Shown one piece after another: positions 53,171 to 61,419 of a stretch of DNA of 64,000 nt. A model generated the notes under the pieces. The model had not been told where the DNA came from, ran no database searches, and worked only from the letters and a program-made list of their open reading frames with translations. Both the position numbers and the translations under genes were made by a program. The stretch comes from Leptolyngbya ohadii IS1 (GTDB taxonomy: Bacteria; Cyanobacteriota; Cyanobacteriia; Elainellales; Elainellaceae). The stretch covers positions 493,501 through 557,500 of the forward strand of contig NZ_NKFP01000001.1 of the NCBI RefSeq assembly GCF_002215035.1, read 5' to 3'. The first letter of the stretch is position 1. Each line of letters opens with the position of its first letter.

Positions 53171-53534
53171 GATTTTCTCCTTGGGTTTAATAGTGTATGA
53201 AGTCTGAATTGCAATGGTTATGGGTATTGCTGGGAAAGGGGCGTTATTTCCAATGCGTTATTTCCAATGCGTCATTTCCAGTGCATTAACTGGCATAAAT
53301 TTCTCCTGAGTTAAGCGGTCTGTGAATTCAATTCGGGTTGTTTGTGAAGGCGGTTAATTAGCAATTAATCGATTGCAGTAAGACGAGTAAAGACGGTGTT
53401 GCTGTTGCTTTGCTCTGTCATTTCGCCGTTTGTTTTTCCCTCACAGCCCTATCAAAAATTAGAGTTATCTGAGTTTGAAACTGAGAATGGCTGAGTTTAT
53501 CTGACTTAAAGAACTGACTTGCAAAACTGACTTA
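53171..53534. other. Intergenic region with a short tandem repeat
   Basis: Upstream region of the caspase operon, 364 bases, up to the left end of an IS5-type relic. It contains the repeat at 53241-53282 and a degenerate C-T-G-A-C-T-T pattern near 53490-53535. No gene seen. Confidence 0.5.
53241..53282. repeat. 14-bp tandem repeat x 3
   Basis: GCGT(T/C)ATTTCCA(A/G)T occurs three times in a row, upstream of the caspase operon. Confidence 0.7.
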
Positions 53535-54382
53535 GAGAGCGTTTGAAAAGTCTGGGGAGGAGTAAAAAAGCTCACTCAGTATAAGCTGCGAATAGAAAAG
53601 AACACAGCACTGAGCGAGCCATGACTAAAGCATACTCCAGCAATTTGACGGCTTGTGAGTTTAAGTTGATTGAACCCTTGATCCCTGATGCTAAACCCGG
53701 TGGACGACCCCGAACCATCGAGATGCTAGATGTGTTGAATGCGTTGTGATACGTGCTGGTGCAAGGGTGCAAGTGGCGGGATTTGCCGGGTGACTTTCCC
53801 GCTTGGTAGACCGTGTACACCTATTTCCACAACTGGCGCAAGGACGGAACCTGGATTGCCATCCATGACCGCTTATACGCCTGGACGCGCCTGGACGCTG
53901 ACCGCCCGCCCAGTCCATCGGAAGCTGTTTTAGATTCGCAAAGCGTCAAAACGGCAGCGGGTGTGAGTGAGAGCGTCGGATTCGACAGCGGCAAAGTGAT
54001 CAAAGGGCGTAAGCGGTTCGCCACTGTGGATACGTTGGGGCTAGTGTTGCGCGTGTTTGTGACAGCGGCAAGTGTCGGTGAGCGGGAGGGGGGCAAACGA
54101 GTCCTTAAGGGAGTCAAGCAGATGGGTCAAGCGGTGTCTCGCTTAACGACGATTTGGGTCGATGGTGGGTTTGATGGCGCACCGTTTCTGATGTGGGGGA
54201 TGGATGTTTGCCGTTGGGTCGTGCAAGTTGTCTTGCGCCCCGAACAGACCAAGGGCTTCGTGTTGCTCAAAAAGCGGTGGGTGGTGGAGCGCACATTGGG
54301 TTGGTTGATGGGTTGCCGTCGATTGGTCAGAGATTATGAGTTGTTGCCCAAAACCTCAGAGACCTTTATTTGTAATAGTTAA
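53535..54382 (+). mobile_element. IS5-family element, decayed
   Basis: A left end GAGAGCGTTTGAAAAGTCT lies at 53535-53553, as in many IS5-type elements. The transposase frame follows but the right end is missing or replaced by other IS material at about 54382. Confidence 0.7.
53621..54382 (+). pseudogene. IS5-family transposase with two stop codons
   Basis: One frame from ATG 53621 to 54382 encodes an IS5-type transposase (L-I-E-P-L-I-P ... G-G-R-P-R-T; C-K-W-R-D-L-P-G-D-F-P; V-D-G-G-F-D-G; V-V-E-R-T-L-G-W-L). It is interrupted by TGA at 53747-53749 and TAG at 53807-53809. Both probably replace CGA (Arg) and CAG (Gln), so both are C-to-T changes. The C-terminus is also cut short after S-E-T-F-I. 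The product cannot be functional. Confidence 0.85.
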
Positions 54383-54387
54383 GACTT

Positions 54388-54795
54388 AATCTGACACTTC
54401 GATTAAACTGAACCCAAATCAGGAGTGTCAAAATGAATACACAGGACAAGATCATTCAAAATAAACTGGGCGTGCTCAGACTGGCAGAAATGCTGGGCAA
54501 TGTCTCCCAGGCTTGCAAAGTGATGGGCGTGTCTAGAGACAGTTTCTATCGCTTCAAGCAATTGCACGACCAGGGCGGAGAATTGGCAATTGCAATCGAC
54601 CGCACTCTGGACGCTACTGTTACGGCAAGACACCGATGCAAACGTTCCTCGATAGCAAGAGTTTGGTCGATGAAAAGATGTTGCATCGATGGCTGGAGCA
54701 AGCGGAACAGTCCGAGGCACAAGACCAAGATCAACACGGAGACGGAAAGGAAACAAATGAGACCAGTCTGACACCTTTCCTCAGTGTCCGATAAC
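54388..54795 (+). mobile_element. IS481-family relic with internal deletion
   Basis: The left end (TAATCTGACACTT) and the N-terminal transposase part from ATG 54433 (Q-A-C-K-V-M-G-V-S-R-D-S-F-Y-R-F-K) are intact. The sequence then jumps, near 54600-54618, into another frame encoding the C-terminal end (C-Y-G-K-T-P-M-Q-T-F-L-D-S-K). The whole DDE core is missing. The right end (AGTGTCCGATAA) resembles the left inverted. Such a deletion derivative could still be moved by a full-length relative. Confidence 0.75.
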
Positions 54796-54837
54796 TACCT
54801 TCTGTTAGATCAAGTTTGATCTATTACAGCTTGTATC

Positions 54838-54986
54838 TTTTTTTCCCACCTCCGTACAGTTCAGAGATGAACCCGATTGAAGCACAGTGGCATCAACTCA
54901 AGACGCATGAGATTGCGGGCAGGATCTTTGACAATGAGTATGATTTAGCCAATGCCATCATTGATGGCTTAGAGCATCGTTCTTAA
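54838..54986 (+). pseudogene. IS630-family transposase, C-terminal fragment
   Basis: A fragment of about 48 residues, P-P-Y-S-S-E-M-N-P-I-E-A-Q-W-H-Q-L-K and on to L-E-H-R-S, stop at 54984-54986, is the typical end of an IS630-type transposase, including the last catalytic Glu in N-P-I-E. The rest of the gene is missing. It belongs to a different IS630 copy than the element next to it. Confidence 0.75.
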
Positions 54987-55004
54987 CAAGGGGGATGGTC
55001 ACTA

Positions 55005-56293
55005 GTACTTGGCGGCACAAGTAAGCCAACGAATTAGATTACCAACAATTTACCCTTAAACGTCCATTGCAGGGGCTTTGCCATCGTCTGGTTGAAGTAG
55101 TCAATGAACGCTAAAAGTTGCCCCTTCAAGTCGGCTTTCGAGCAGAAGTTGCCACGCCTCAACAGTTTTCGCGTCAAAATACTGAACCACACCTCAATTT
55201 GATTCAGCCAGGAGCAATGTTTAGGCGTGTAGTGGAAGACAATGCGATGCGTGGGGTCGGATAAGAACGCAGCACGGGAGTGCATCGATTGCAGAATCCC
55301 ACACTTGCCTTTGATGCCCAAGTCAGTGTCGATGCCTTCCCACTGTGCCACTAGACGCACTAAGCTCTCAGACTGATGAGTGTTGAGACAATCACTTACC
55401 AAATGCCAGCGTTGCACACTCTTGTCACTTGTCAGGAGTTGTTGCACATGAGCGGCAAAATCGGCTTCAGTGCGACGCTCACCAATCGTGGGACTGACAA
55501 TGCTGCCAGTGGCGACATCAAAGTTGGCAATCAAACATTGCGTGCCATGCCGAATGTACTCAAACTCGCGTTTCTGGACCTGCCCCGGACGAGTTGGTGC
55601 ATCAGTGTACTGGCGTTGCAAGGCTTGAATCCCCGTCATCTCGTCGATTGATATCACCCGTTCTCCTTGCTGCAACAGCGTTGGCGCGTCCAGGTACAGT
55701 TGCGAGACTTCAGCCACTTTCGTCTCAAATTCTGGGTCGTAGGGGGGGGTGAAGCCAGTAACGGCTTTTGTGCGGTTTGATTTCGGCTTGCTCCAGCAAC
55801 CGTTCCACATGACGCGGACTAATACTTTCGACAATGCCCCGTTTGACTAACTCATCCGCCAGCTCCCGCCCCGTCCAATGGCTAATCGGTCGTCCGCTTA
55901 ACCCTGGGTCTTCACAAGCGATTGCCATTAATTGCACCTGTTGTTCCAGTGTAAATTTCGCTGGTGCGCCCGGACGTTCAGCATCGGATAATCGCTCTGC
56001 TATCGGCAAGTTGCTCTCGGCTAACTCTAACCAGCGGTGTCGCCATAGCCTTGCCATATCCAGACTGATATCTAACTCACGCGCGATCTGAGCATGATTC
56101 TTGCCTTCATTGGCTTTCAGCACGATGCGTCCCCGTTGCGCGATCTGCTGCGGCGTACTCGGACGTTTGACGATCTGTTCGAGGCTGGCTTTTTCACTCT
56201 CGGTCAAACTCAACGATTGCGGGCGGCGTCCAGGCATACAGCATTCTCTAAACCCTACCCCTCAATAATAGGTTTACTTCTGCCGCCAAGTAC
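55005..56293 (-). mobile_element. IS630-family element, 1289 bp, nearly intact
   Basis: Inverted ends GTACTTGGCGGCA at 55005 and its complement ending at 56293 match at about 21 of 23 positions. TA dinucleotides at 55003-55004 and 56294-56295 are the expected IS630 target duplication. The element sits in the graveyard, beside an older IS630 fragment. Transposase in two frames. Confidence 0.85.
55034..56237 (-). CDS. IS630-family transposase, split by a poly-C frameshift
   Basis: The N-terminal frame (ATG 56237 to 55725) holds helix-turn-helix domains; the second frame (to 55034) holds the DDE domain: [16 protein letters not shown], and N-Q-I-E-V-W-F, so all three acidic residues are present. 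The frames overlap at a run of eight G on the plus strand (55742-55749, C on the coding strand). With seven C the sequence would read W-L-H-P-P-Y-D-P-E-F continuously. Either the element uses a +1 shift or slippage here, or it was inactivated by a one-base gain. Confidence 0.8.
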
Positions 56294-56295
56294 TA

Positions 56296-56675
56296 GAGCG
56301 TCTTACGCTTAAATCCGCCTAGCTACTTATTCATCCATATATTCATTTATATACCTACCCACAGGATCTACTTAAAATGGGAGTTGCTGCTGCGTAGCAG
56401 TTCCTGATACTCGTCAAGAAGACATACCCCTATTGATAGAATTCCTTTAGATTCTGAATCTATTCACCAGTTCTCCACCTTTACTCTCTACTGTAATTCA
56501 TGTGAGCGTTACAGGCATTTTTAGGCTGCTGTCGTGAGTTCAGTCAATTGACTGATTAGCCGAAGCAGATTACTTGACAAGGTTTATTTGCAGCCCTGTA
56601 AAAGGGTGTATCAAAGCAGAGGTGCCTGTAGCCCAAGGATAGAGCAAGAAAATTGCAGTTGATGGAGAGTTCAAT
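56296..56675. other. Intergenic region before the PRC-barrel gene
   Basis: About 380 AT-rich bases. A small 12-bp repeat (ATTCATCCATAT / ATTCATTTATAT) lies near 56330-56353 and a small CTGCT/AGCAG hairpin near 56385-56400. It must contain the promoter of the PRC-barrel gene; no gene is visible. Confidence 0.45.
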
Positions 56676-57197
56676 ATGGCACTGATGAAACTGAGTGATT
56701 ATTACCCAAACCACACAAAAGATTTGTTTGGTGGACATGACATCACAAACTTCTCTGTGTATGCCAATGATTTAGATAATGATCCCGATAAAATAGGCTC
56801 AGTGAAGAATGTGTTAGTCGATGAAACAGATGGTCGCTTTCGGTATTTCATTATCGATACTGGTTTCTGGGTATTTGGCAAGCAAATCCTGCTTCCGGTT
56901 GGAATGGCACAACTGAACCACGACAAAGAACGGCTTTACGTTTCTGGCATCACTAAAGAGCAGGTAGAAAATTTGCCAGAATTTAGTGACGATTTGCGAA
57001 TTGACAATGAATACGAAGAGCGGGTGCGATCGTTCTATCGCCCAATGCTTCTGGGTCCAACCATTCCTCAACCGCCTTCGGGGGTGGCCTACGACTATCG
57101 GCAGGAACCGTATCTCTACGATCTGAACGATCCGACATTCCGTTCCTACGAACAGCGGGTGCGCGATCGGCGATCGACCCCAGCCTCTCGTTTCTAG
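56676..57197 (+). CDS. PRC-barrel domain protein
   Basis: The 173-residue protein has a PRC-barrel at about 18-95 (I-G-S-V-K-N-V-L-V-D ... G-R-F-R-Y-F-I-I-D-T-G-F-W-V-F-G-K-Q-I-L-L-P). A proline- and tyrosine-rich tail follows (Y-D-Y-R-Q-E-P-Y-L-Y-D). PRC-barrels occur in photosynthetic reaction centre subunits, RNA-processing proteins and stress proteins; the isolated form here is probably a stress-related adaptor. GGAGAG precedes the ATG. An 11-bp repeat begins at its stop codon. Confidence 0.8.
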   Translation: MALMKLSDYYPNHTKDLFGGHDITNFSVYANDLDNDPDKIGSVKNVLVDETDGRFRYFIIDTGFWVFGKQILLPVGMAQLNHDKERLYVSGITKEQVENLPEFSDDLRIDNEYEERVRSFYRPMLLGPTIPQPPSGVAYDYRQEPYLYDLNDPTFRSYEQRVRDRRSTPASRF

Positions 57198-57225
57198 CAG
57201 TTCTCTAGCAGTTCTCTGGCAATTC
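57193..57225. repeat. 11-bp tandem repeat x 3
   Basis: TCT(A/G)GCA(G/A)TTC three times; the first copy contains the stop codon of the PRC-barrel gene. Confidence 0.65.
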
Positions 57226-57394
57226 GCTCCTCTCTTGCAGATTCGATTGTCGTTAGCGGGGCGAAGATGATTCGCCCTTTTCTTACTCTGCTCACAAGCA
57301 GCTTCGCTAGTTCAGAGAATAGCGACGAGAAAGGAAGTTGAAATTAGAAGAAATTTAATCATTTACAGTTCCTTAGGTTAGGAGATTCACAGTA

Positions 57395-58243
57395 ATGCAG
57401 TTTGAAAATTTTCAGGAAAACAATTCTAAAAAGCCTTTTGCAAAAGGATGGGTCATTCGTAGCACAATGGCACTGGCGCTTGTTACTGCCCTACTAGCAG
57501 GTTGTGAAACACCTGAACCCCAAGCAGCGGCACCGGGACAAACTAATGTCACAACTGAAGAAGTGGCTGAGAACACCAATCGCTACATTGGTCAAACCGT
57601 GACGATTAGAAGCGAGCCGATCGAAAAAATTGCTCCGAGTACCTTTACGGTTGAGGATCAGCAGTTCTTTAGCAGCGAACCGATTCTGGTGGTCAATGCG
57701 ACCGGACAGCCCTTTACTTTCCCCGAAAATGGCGTGGATATTCAGGCAACGGGTGAAGTTCGCAATTTTGTGCTTGCCGATGTTGAGCGTGAATATGGTC
57801 TGGATCTGAGTCCAGATCTCTATGTAGAGTATGAGAATCAGCCTGCCCTGATTGCTCGATCGCTTGCTGTTGCGCCGGAGCCAGGTGAACTGACCAGCGA
57901 TCCGCAGCAGTACTACGGTAAACCGCTTGCAGTGACGGGTGAAGTCGAACAAGTTGCGGGTGCGAATGCGTTTAAGTTGGATGAAGACCAGCTGATCGGC
58001 GGACAAGAGCTTCTGGTGATTCGGCCAAGCTCTGCAACGGCAAATCAGCCTGCCCTGGAGAACGGTGAAAAAGTTGCAGTGACAGGCGTACTGCGTCCCT
58101 TTGTGGTTGCTGAGCTGGAACGTGAGTACGACTTTAATTGGGATACCGGAATTCAACAGCAGTTAGAAGCAGAATACTCGAACCGACCCGTGCTGGTTGC
58201 TGACGCTGTTTATCCTTCCGCGATTCCCGATGGCGCACTATAA
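57395..58243 (+). CDS. Lipoprotein with two repeated OB-like domains
   Basis: The 282-residue protein has a lipoprotein signal with lipobox L-L-A-G-C. Two related halves follow: N-R-Y-I-G-Q-T-V-T-I-R ... V-D-I-Q-A-T-G-E-V-R-N-F-V-L-A-D-V-E-R-E-Y and Q-Q-Y-Y-G-K-P-L-A-V-T-G ... V-A-V-T-G-V-L-R-P-F-V-V-A-E-L-E-R-E-Y. They look like small OB-like beta barrels. AGGAG precedes the ATG. It lies between the PRC-barrel protein and the Nramp-like transporter; a common role in stress or metal homeostasis is possible but not shown. Confidence 0.75.
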   Translation: MQFENFQENNSKKPFAKGWVIRSTMALALVTALLAGCETPEPQAAAPGQTNVTTEEVAENTNRYIGQTVTIRSEPIEKIAPSTFTVEDQQFFSSEPILVVNATGQPFTFPENGVDIQATGEVRNFVLADVEREYGLDLSPDLYVEYENQPALIARSLAVAPEPGELTSDPQQYYGKPLAVTGEVEQVAGANAFKLDEDQLIGGQELLVIRPSSATANQPALENGEKVAVTGVLRPFVVAELEREYDFNWDTGIQQQLEAEYSNRPVLVADAVYPSAIPDGAL

Positions 58244-58337
58244 GCAATATGAAATACGGTAGGAAGGGATTCTTGCACTGCAAGGAAACAATTTACCTTC
58301 CCCTTAACCTGGCTTTAATCCTGCGATCGCCGTGATA

Positions 58338-58395
58338 GGGATTGGTTTGAAGGAAATGATTTCGATCGCATCAGAATTCAAACCAAGAAAATCCC
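58338..58395. promoter_or_regulatory. Long inverted repeat in the leader of the Nramp-like gene
   Basis: TTGGTTTGAA (58342-58351) pairs perfectly with TTCAAACCAA (58377-58386), extended by GGGAT/ATCCC across a small bulge. The 25-base loop contains GGAAATGATTTCGATCGCAT. It lies about 100 bases before the transporter ATG and lacks a T-run, so a leader element is more likely than a terminator. It does not resemble the known manganese riboswitch to my eye. Confidence 0.5.
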
Positions 58396-58492
58396 TCACG
58401 CGCATGAAAACATGAATGAAAACAAGGGTGAAAATATGGATGAAATGCCACCCGCCCGAATTCACCGTTAACCAGAGCCAGGAGCAAATTGA

Positions 58493-59914
58493 ATGGATCA
58501 GCGGCAAGTTCAGACTTCAACACAAGCATCGCATTTAGATTCACGATTAGATTTGCAAAACCAGCAAATTCCTCAACCTCCCAGAGGTATGGATCAGTTG
58601 AAATGGCTTGGTCCTAGCTTTATCTGGATGCTTTCTGCTGCGGGTTCTGGTGAACTCTTATTTACACCCAGAATTGCTGCCTTCTACGGCTATAGCTTGC
58701 TCTGGGCACTTCTCGCCGCCGTAATCCTCAAGTGGTTTATTAATCGCGAAGTCGGACGCTTCACCGTTTGCACAGGCGCAACTATTCTTGAAGGCTTCAA
58801 ACAGCTTCCCGGACCGAAAAATTGGGCAGTCTGGCTGATTCTTGTGCCTCAGTTTGCAGTTGCCATTTCAACTGTAGCGGGTATGGCAGGCGCAGCAGCT
58901 ACAGCACTGATTCTGGTGACAGGCGGAACTGTTCAACTCTGGACAGTAATTATTATTTTGGTGACAGCGGCGATCGTGTTTCTGGGACAGTACGATGTGG
59001 TGGAAAAATTCTCCTCGTTTGTCGGTATTGCCCGCACGCTTGCCGTCGTCACAGCAGCCCTTTTTGTCTTTCCCCATGTCCGCGATCTGGCGGCGGGTTT
59101 ATTGCCGCAGATTCCTCAGGATGTGCAGTATCAGGAAATTCTCCCCTGGTTAGGCTTTATGCTGGCAGGCGCAGCCGGAATGATGTGGTACTCCTACTGG
59201 GTCGATGCGCGTGGATACGGGGCAACAGCACTGAAGCAAGAACAGCCGCTAGAAATGAAGCAGCTTGATTCGGAACAGCAGCAGCGATTGCAGGGCTGGG
59301 TTCAGCTAATGACTTTTTCAAACACGCTGGCGGTCGTGGGCGCATTGCTGGCAGCACTGGCATTTCTGATTCTGGGCGGGGAGCTGTTGCGTCCTCAAGG
59401 ACTTGTACCGCAGGAAAATCAGGTGGCAGAAACGCTGGGCAATCTGCTGGGCGATATCTGGGGTCCGTTTGGTTTCTGGTTCATGATTGCGATCGTCTTT
59501 ATCACCTTTTGCAGCACCACGCTCTCGGTGCAGGACGGCTTTGGACGCATGTTTGCCGATGGCACACAGATTCTGCTGCAAGGGTTTGGTGTGGGGCGGG
59601 GTCGCTGGACGAACGAGAAATTTCTGCGGAAGTTTTATATTGCGGTTCTGCTGGCAATTTTACCGATCGCTGTTTATCTGCTGTGTGGTCAACCCGTAGG
59701 CTTGCTGCAAACGGCTGGCGCGATCGAAGCAGCCCATATTCCCATCGTTGCAGGATTAACGCTATTCCTCAATCGTCGGATGCTGTCTCGCAAATTACGC
59801 CCCTCTGGGTTTACTTTCTGGGGCACGGTGCTGGCAGGAGCATTCTTTGCGGTGTTTGCAGTGATTTATTTGCTGCAACTGGTAGGCGTGCTGGGCAGTT
59901 CGGGTGGCAGTTGA
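58493..59914 (+). CDS. Divergent Nramp-like metal transporter
   Basis: The 473-residue protein has about 11 membrane helices in the LeuT-like arrangement of the Nramp family. The first helix reads W-M-L-S-A-A-G-S-G-E-L-L-F instead of the canonical D-P-G-N motif, and the sixth-helix region reads A-A-G-M-M-W-Y-S-Y-W rather than M-P-H-N, so it is a divergent subgroup whose metal specificity cannot be assumed. A hydrophilic segment of about 35 residues precedes the first helix. AGGAG precedes the ATG. The HAD phosphatase gene follows after 76 bases. Confidence 0.8.
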   Translation: MDQRQVQTSTQASHLDSRLDLQNQQIPQPPRGMDQLKWLGPSFIWMLSAAGSGELLFTPRIAAFYGYSLLWALLAAVILKWFINREVGRFTVCTGATILEGFKQLPGPKNWAVWLILVPQFAVAISTVAGMAGAAATALILVTGGTVQLWTVIIILVTAAIVFLGQYDVVEKFSSFVGIARTLAVVTAALFVFPHVRDLAAGLLPQIPQDVQYQEILPWLGFMLAGAAGMMWYSYWVDARGYGATALKQEQPLEMKQLDSEQQQRLQGWVQLMTFSNTLAVVGALLAALAFLILGGELLRPQGLVPQENQVAETLGNLLGDIWGPFGFWFMIAIVFITFCSTTLSVQDGFGRMFADGTQILLQGFGVGRGRWTNEKFLRKFYIAVLLAILPIAVYLLCGQPVGLLQTAGAIEAAHIPIVAGLTLFLNRRMLSRKLRPSGFTFWGTVLAGAFFAVFAVIYLLQLVGVLGSSGGS

Positions 59915-59990
59915 GGAAGGAAGGGTAAACCGGGCTGGACTGGATCATATGAAAGTCTGTTGAAGTAACAAAACGGAGCAAGGTGAAGCC

Positions 59991-60881
59991 ATGACTCAAG
60001 CTAGAAAAACGGACTTTAAGAAGCCTCAAGCAACAAAGCCTATCTGTAACCGAATCGCGATCGTTTTCGATTTTGACGATACCCTTGCACCCGATACCTT
60101 CGATGAACTGATCAAACGATTAGGGTTGAATGTCAATGAATTCCGCCAGCAGCATTACGAACCTCTGAAGGACGCTGGATGGGATCACGTTGCAGCCCGA
60201 TTCTATTGCCTGATTCAGGAATCTAAGCGGCGAAAGGAGAAAATTACCAAGGATTATTTGATTCAATTTGGGCAAGATCTCAAGCCCTTCGACGAAGTAA
60301 CGGAAATGTTCGATCGCTTGCAGCAAAAGGTGCAGGACATCAACTCAGGCATCGAATTAGAGTTCTACATTATTACGGGTGGATTTGCCGAGGTCGTTCG
60401 GAATACCTGCATTGCCCCCTACTTCAAGAAAATTTGGGGATGCGAGTTTCACTATGGGAAAAACGGTGAAATTGAATTCCTCAAACGCAGCATTAGCCAC
60501 ACCGAAAAAACTCGCTATCTGATGCATATTGCCAGCGGAGAAGAGCAGGTTGACGGGGATGGACGATCGTTTGCCTACCGGGATGTGTCAGAAAGCCAGC
60601 TTCACATTCCCCTATCGCAGATGATTTATGTAGGCGATGGAGCCTCAGATGTTCCCTGCTTCTCAGTCCTGAACGACGAAGGCGGCATTGTAATTGGCGT
60701 TTACAAAGGCGATACCGCAGAGAAGTGGAGCCAACATATTGAAGTGACAGAAAGCCAGCGAGTCACAAATCTTGCTCCCGCAGATTATCGGGCAGAATCG
60801 GAACTGATGCGATCGCTCACCCTGGCAATCGAAAGCCTCTGTAAGCAAATTTCCCTCCGACAGCTAAGTAAAGGGGAGTAG
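59991..60881 (+). CDS. HAD-superfamily phosphatase
   Basis: The 296-residue protein has the HAD motif I, V-F-D-F-D-D-T-L (nucleophile Asp 27, Asp 29), the motif II region F-Y-I-I-T-G-G near 125, a Lys in motif III, and motif IV Y-V-G-D-G-A-S-D-V-P. A helical cap lies between motifs I and II. The substrate is unknown. A/G-rich AAGGTGAAG precedes the ATG. The small membrane protein gene follows after 11 bases, so they are co-transcribed. Confidence 0.85.
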   Translation: MTQARKTDFKKPQATKPICNRIAIVFDFDDTLAPDTFDELIKRLGLNVNEFRQQHYEPLKDAGWDHVAARFYCLIQESKRRKEKITKDYLIQFGQDLKPFDEVTEMFDRLQQKVQDINSGIELEFYIITGGFAEVVRNTCIAPYFKKIWGCEFHYGKNGEIEFLKRSISHTEKTRYLMHIASGEEQVDGDGRSFAYRDVSESQLHIPLSQMIYVGDGASDVPCFSVLNDEGGIVIGVYKGDTAEKWSQHIEVTESQRVTNLAPADYRAESELMRSLTLAIESLCKQISLRQLSKGE

Positions 60882-60892
60882 GAGTCGAGCCG

Positions 60893-61159
60893 ATGCGCCT
60901 GAATCGATTAAAACTGAAGGCTTGGCTGGGATTGAGCGTCGTTATTTTTCTGCTCCTATTGATAATTCACCTGGCACTTCCCGCATTGTTTTTGGCATTA
61001 CAAGTGCCTTCTTTTGCTTTAGGACGTGAGGGTTGGATTCTCCGCTGGCAGAATGATGCAGCCGGGTCCGGTTTTCAGTTTAATTTAATGATTCTTTTCA
61101 TCGTCGCAGTTGTTCTGGGGCTAGCAATAACTTTGTTCAAAACAAATCGAAAAGTTTGA
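60893..61159 (+). CDS. Small membrane protein, 88 residues
   Basis: Two membrane helices, at about 11-33 (G-L-S-V-V-I-F-L-L-L-L-I-I-H-L) and 59-80 (F-N-L-M-I-L-F-I-V-A-V-V-L-G-L), flank a short periplasmic-type loop (G-R-E-G-W-I-L-R-W-Q-N). GGAG lies eight bases before the ATG, 11 bases after the HAD gene. No family recognised. Confidence 0.6.
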   Translation: MRLNRLKLKAWLGLSVVIFLLLLIIHLALPALFLALQVPSFALGREGWILRWQNDAAGSGFQFNLMILFIVAVVLGLAITLFKTNRKV

Positions 61160-61419
61160 TTTCTCAATTTATTTAAGACGGATGAAATAGTTCCCCATTA
61201 TCGGGCAAAGAATTGTTACAAACTTTGTTACAGGTACATCGGTAAAAAGGTAACACAGGTAACACCCACCCAATTGCTCGCGGGTTTCGGCAAATGGTCT
61301 ATCCGTCACAAATTTTGTTTAGTACAATTGAACTTTAGCTTCTTTTATCAGTCAGTCGAACAGCAATCGCTCAAATCGACACTTTGCCCAAAATTCTGGA
61401 TGTCTTTTTGTGACAGAGT

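Noticed and set aside
58244-58492. Known manganese riboswitch before the Nramp-like gene
   Set aside because: The conserved bases of that class are not visible; only a long inverted repeat is present.
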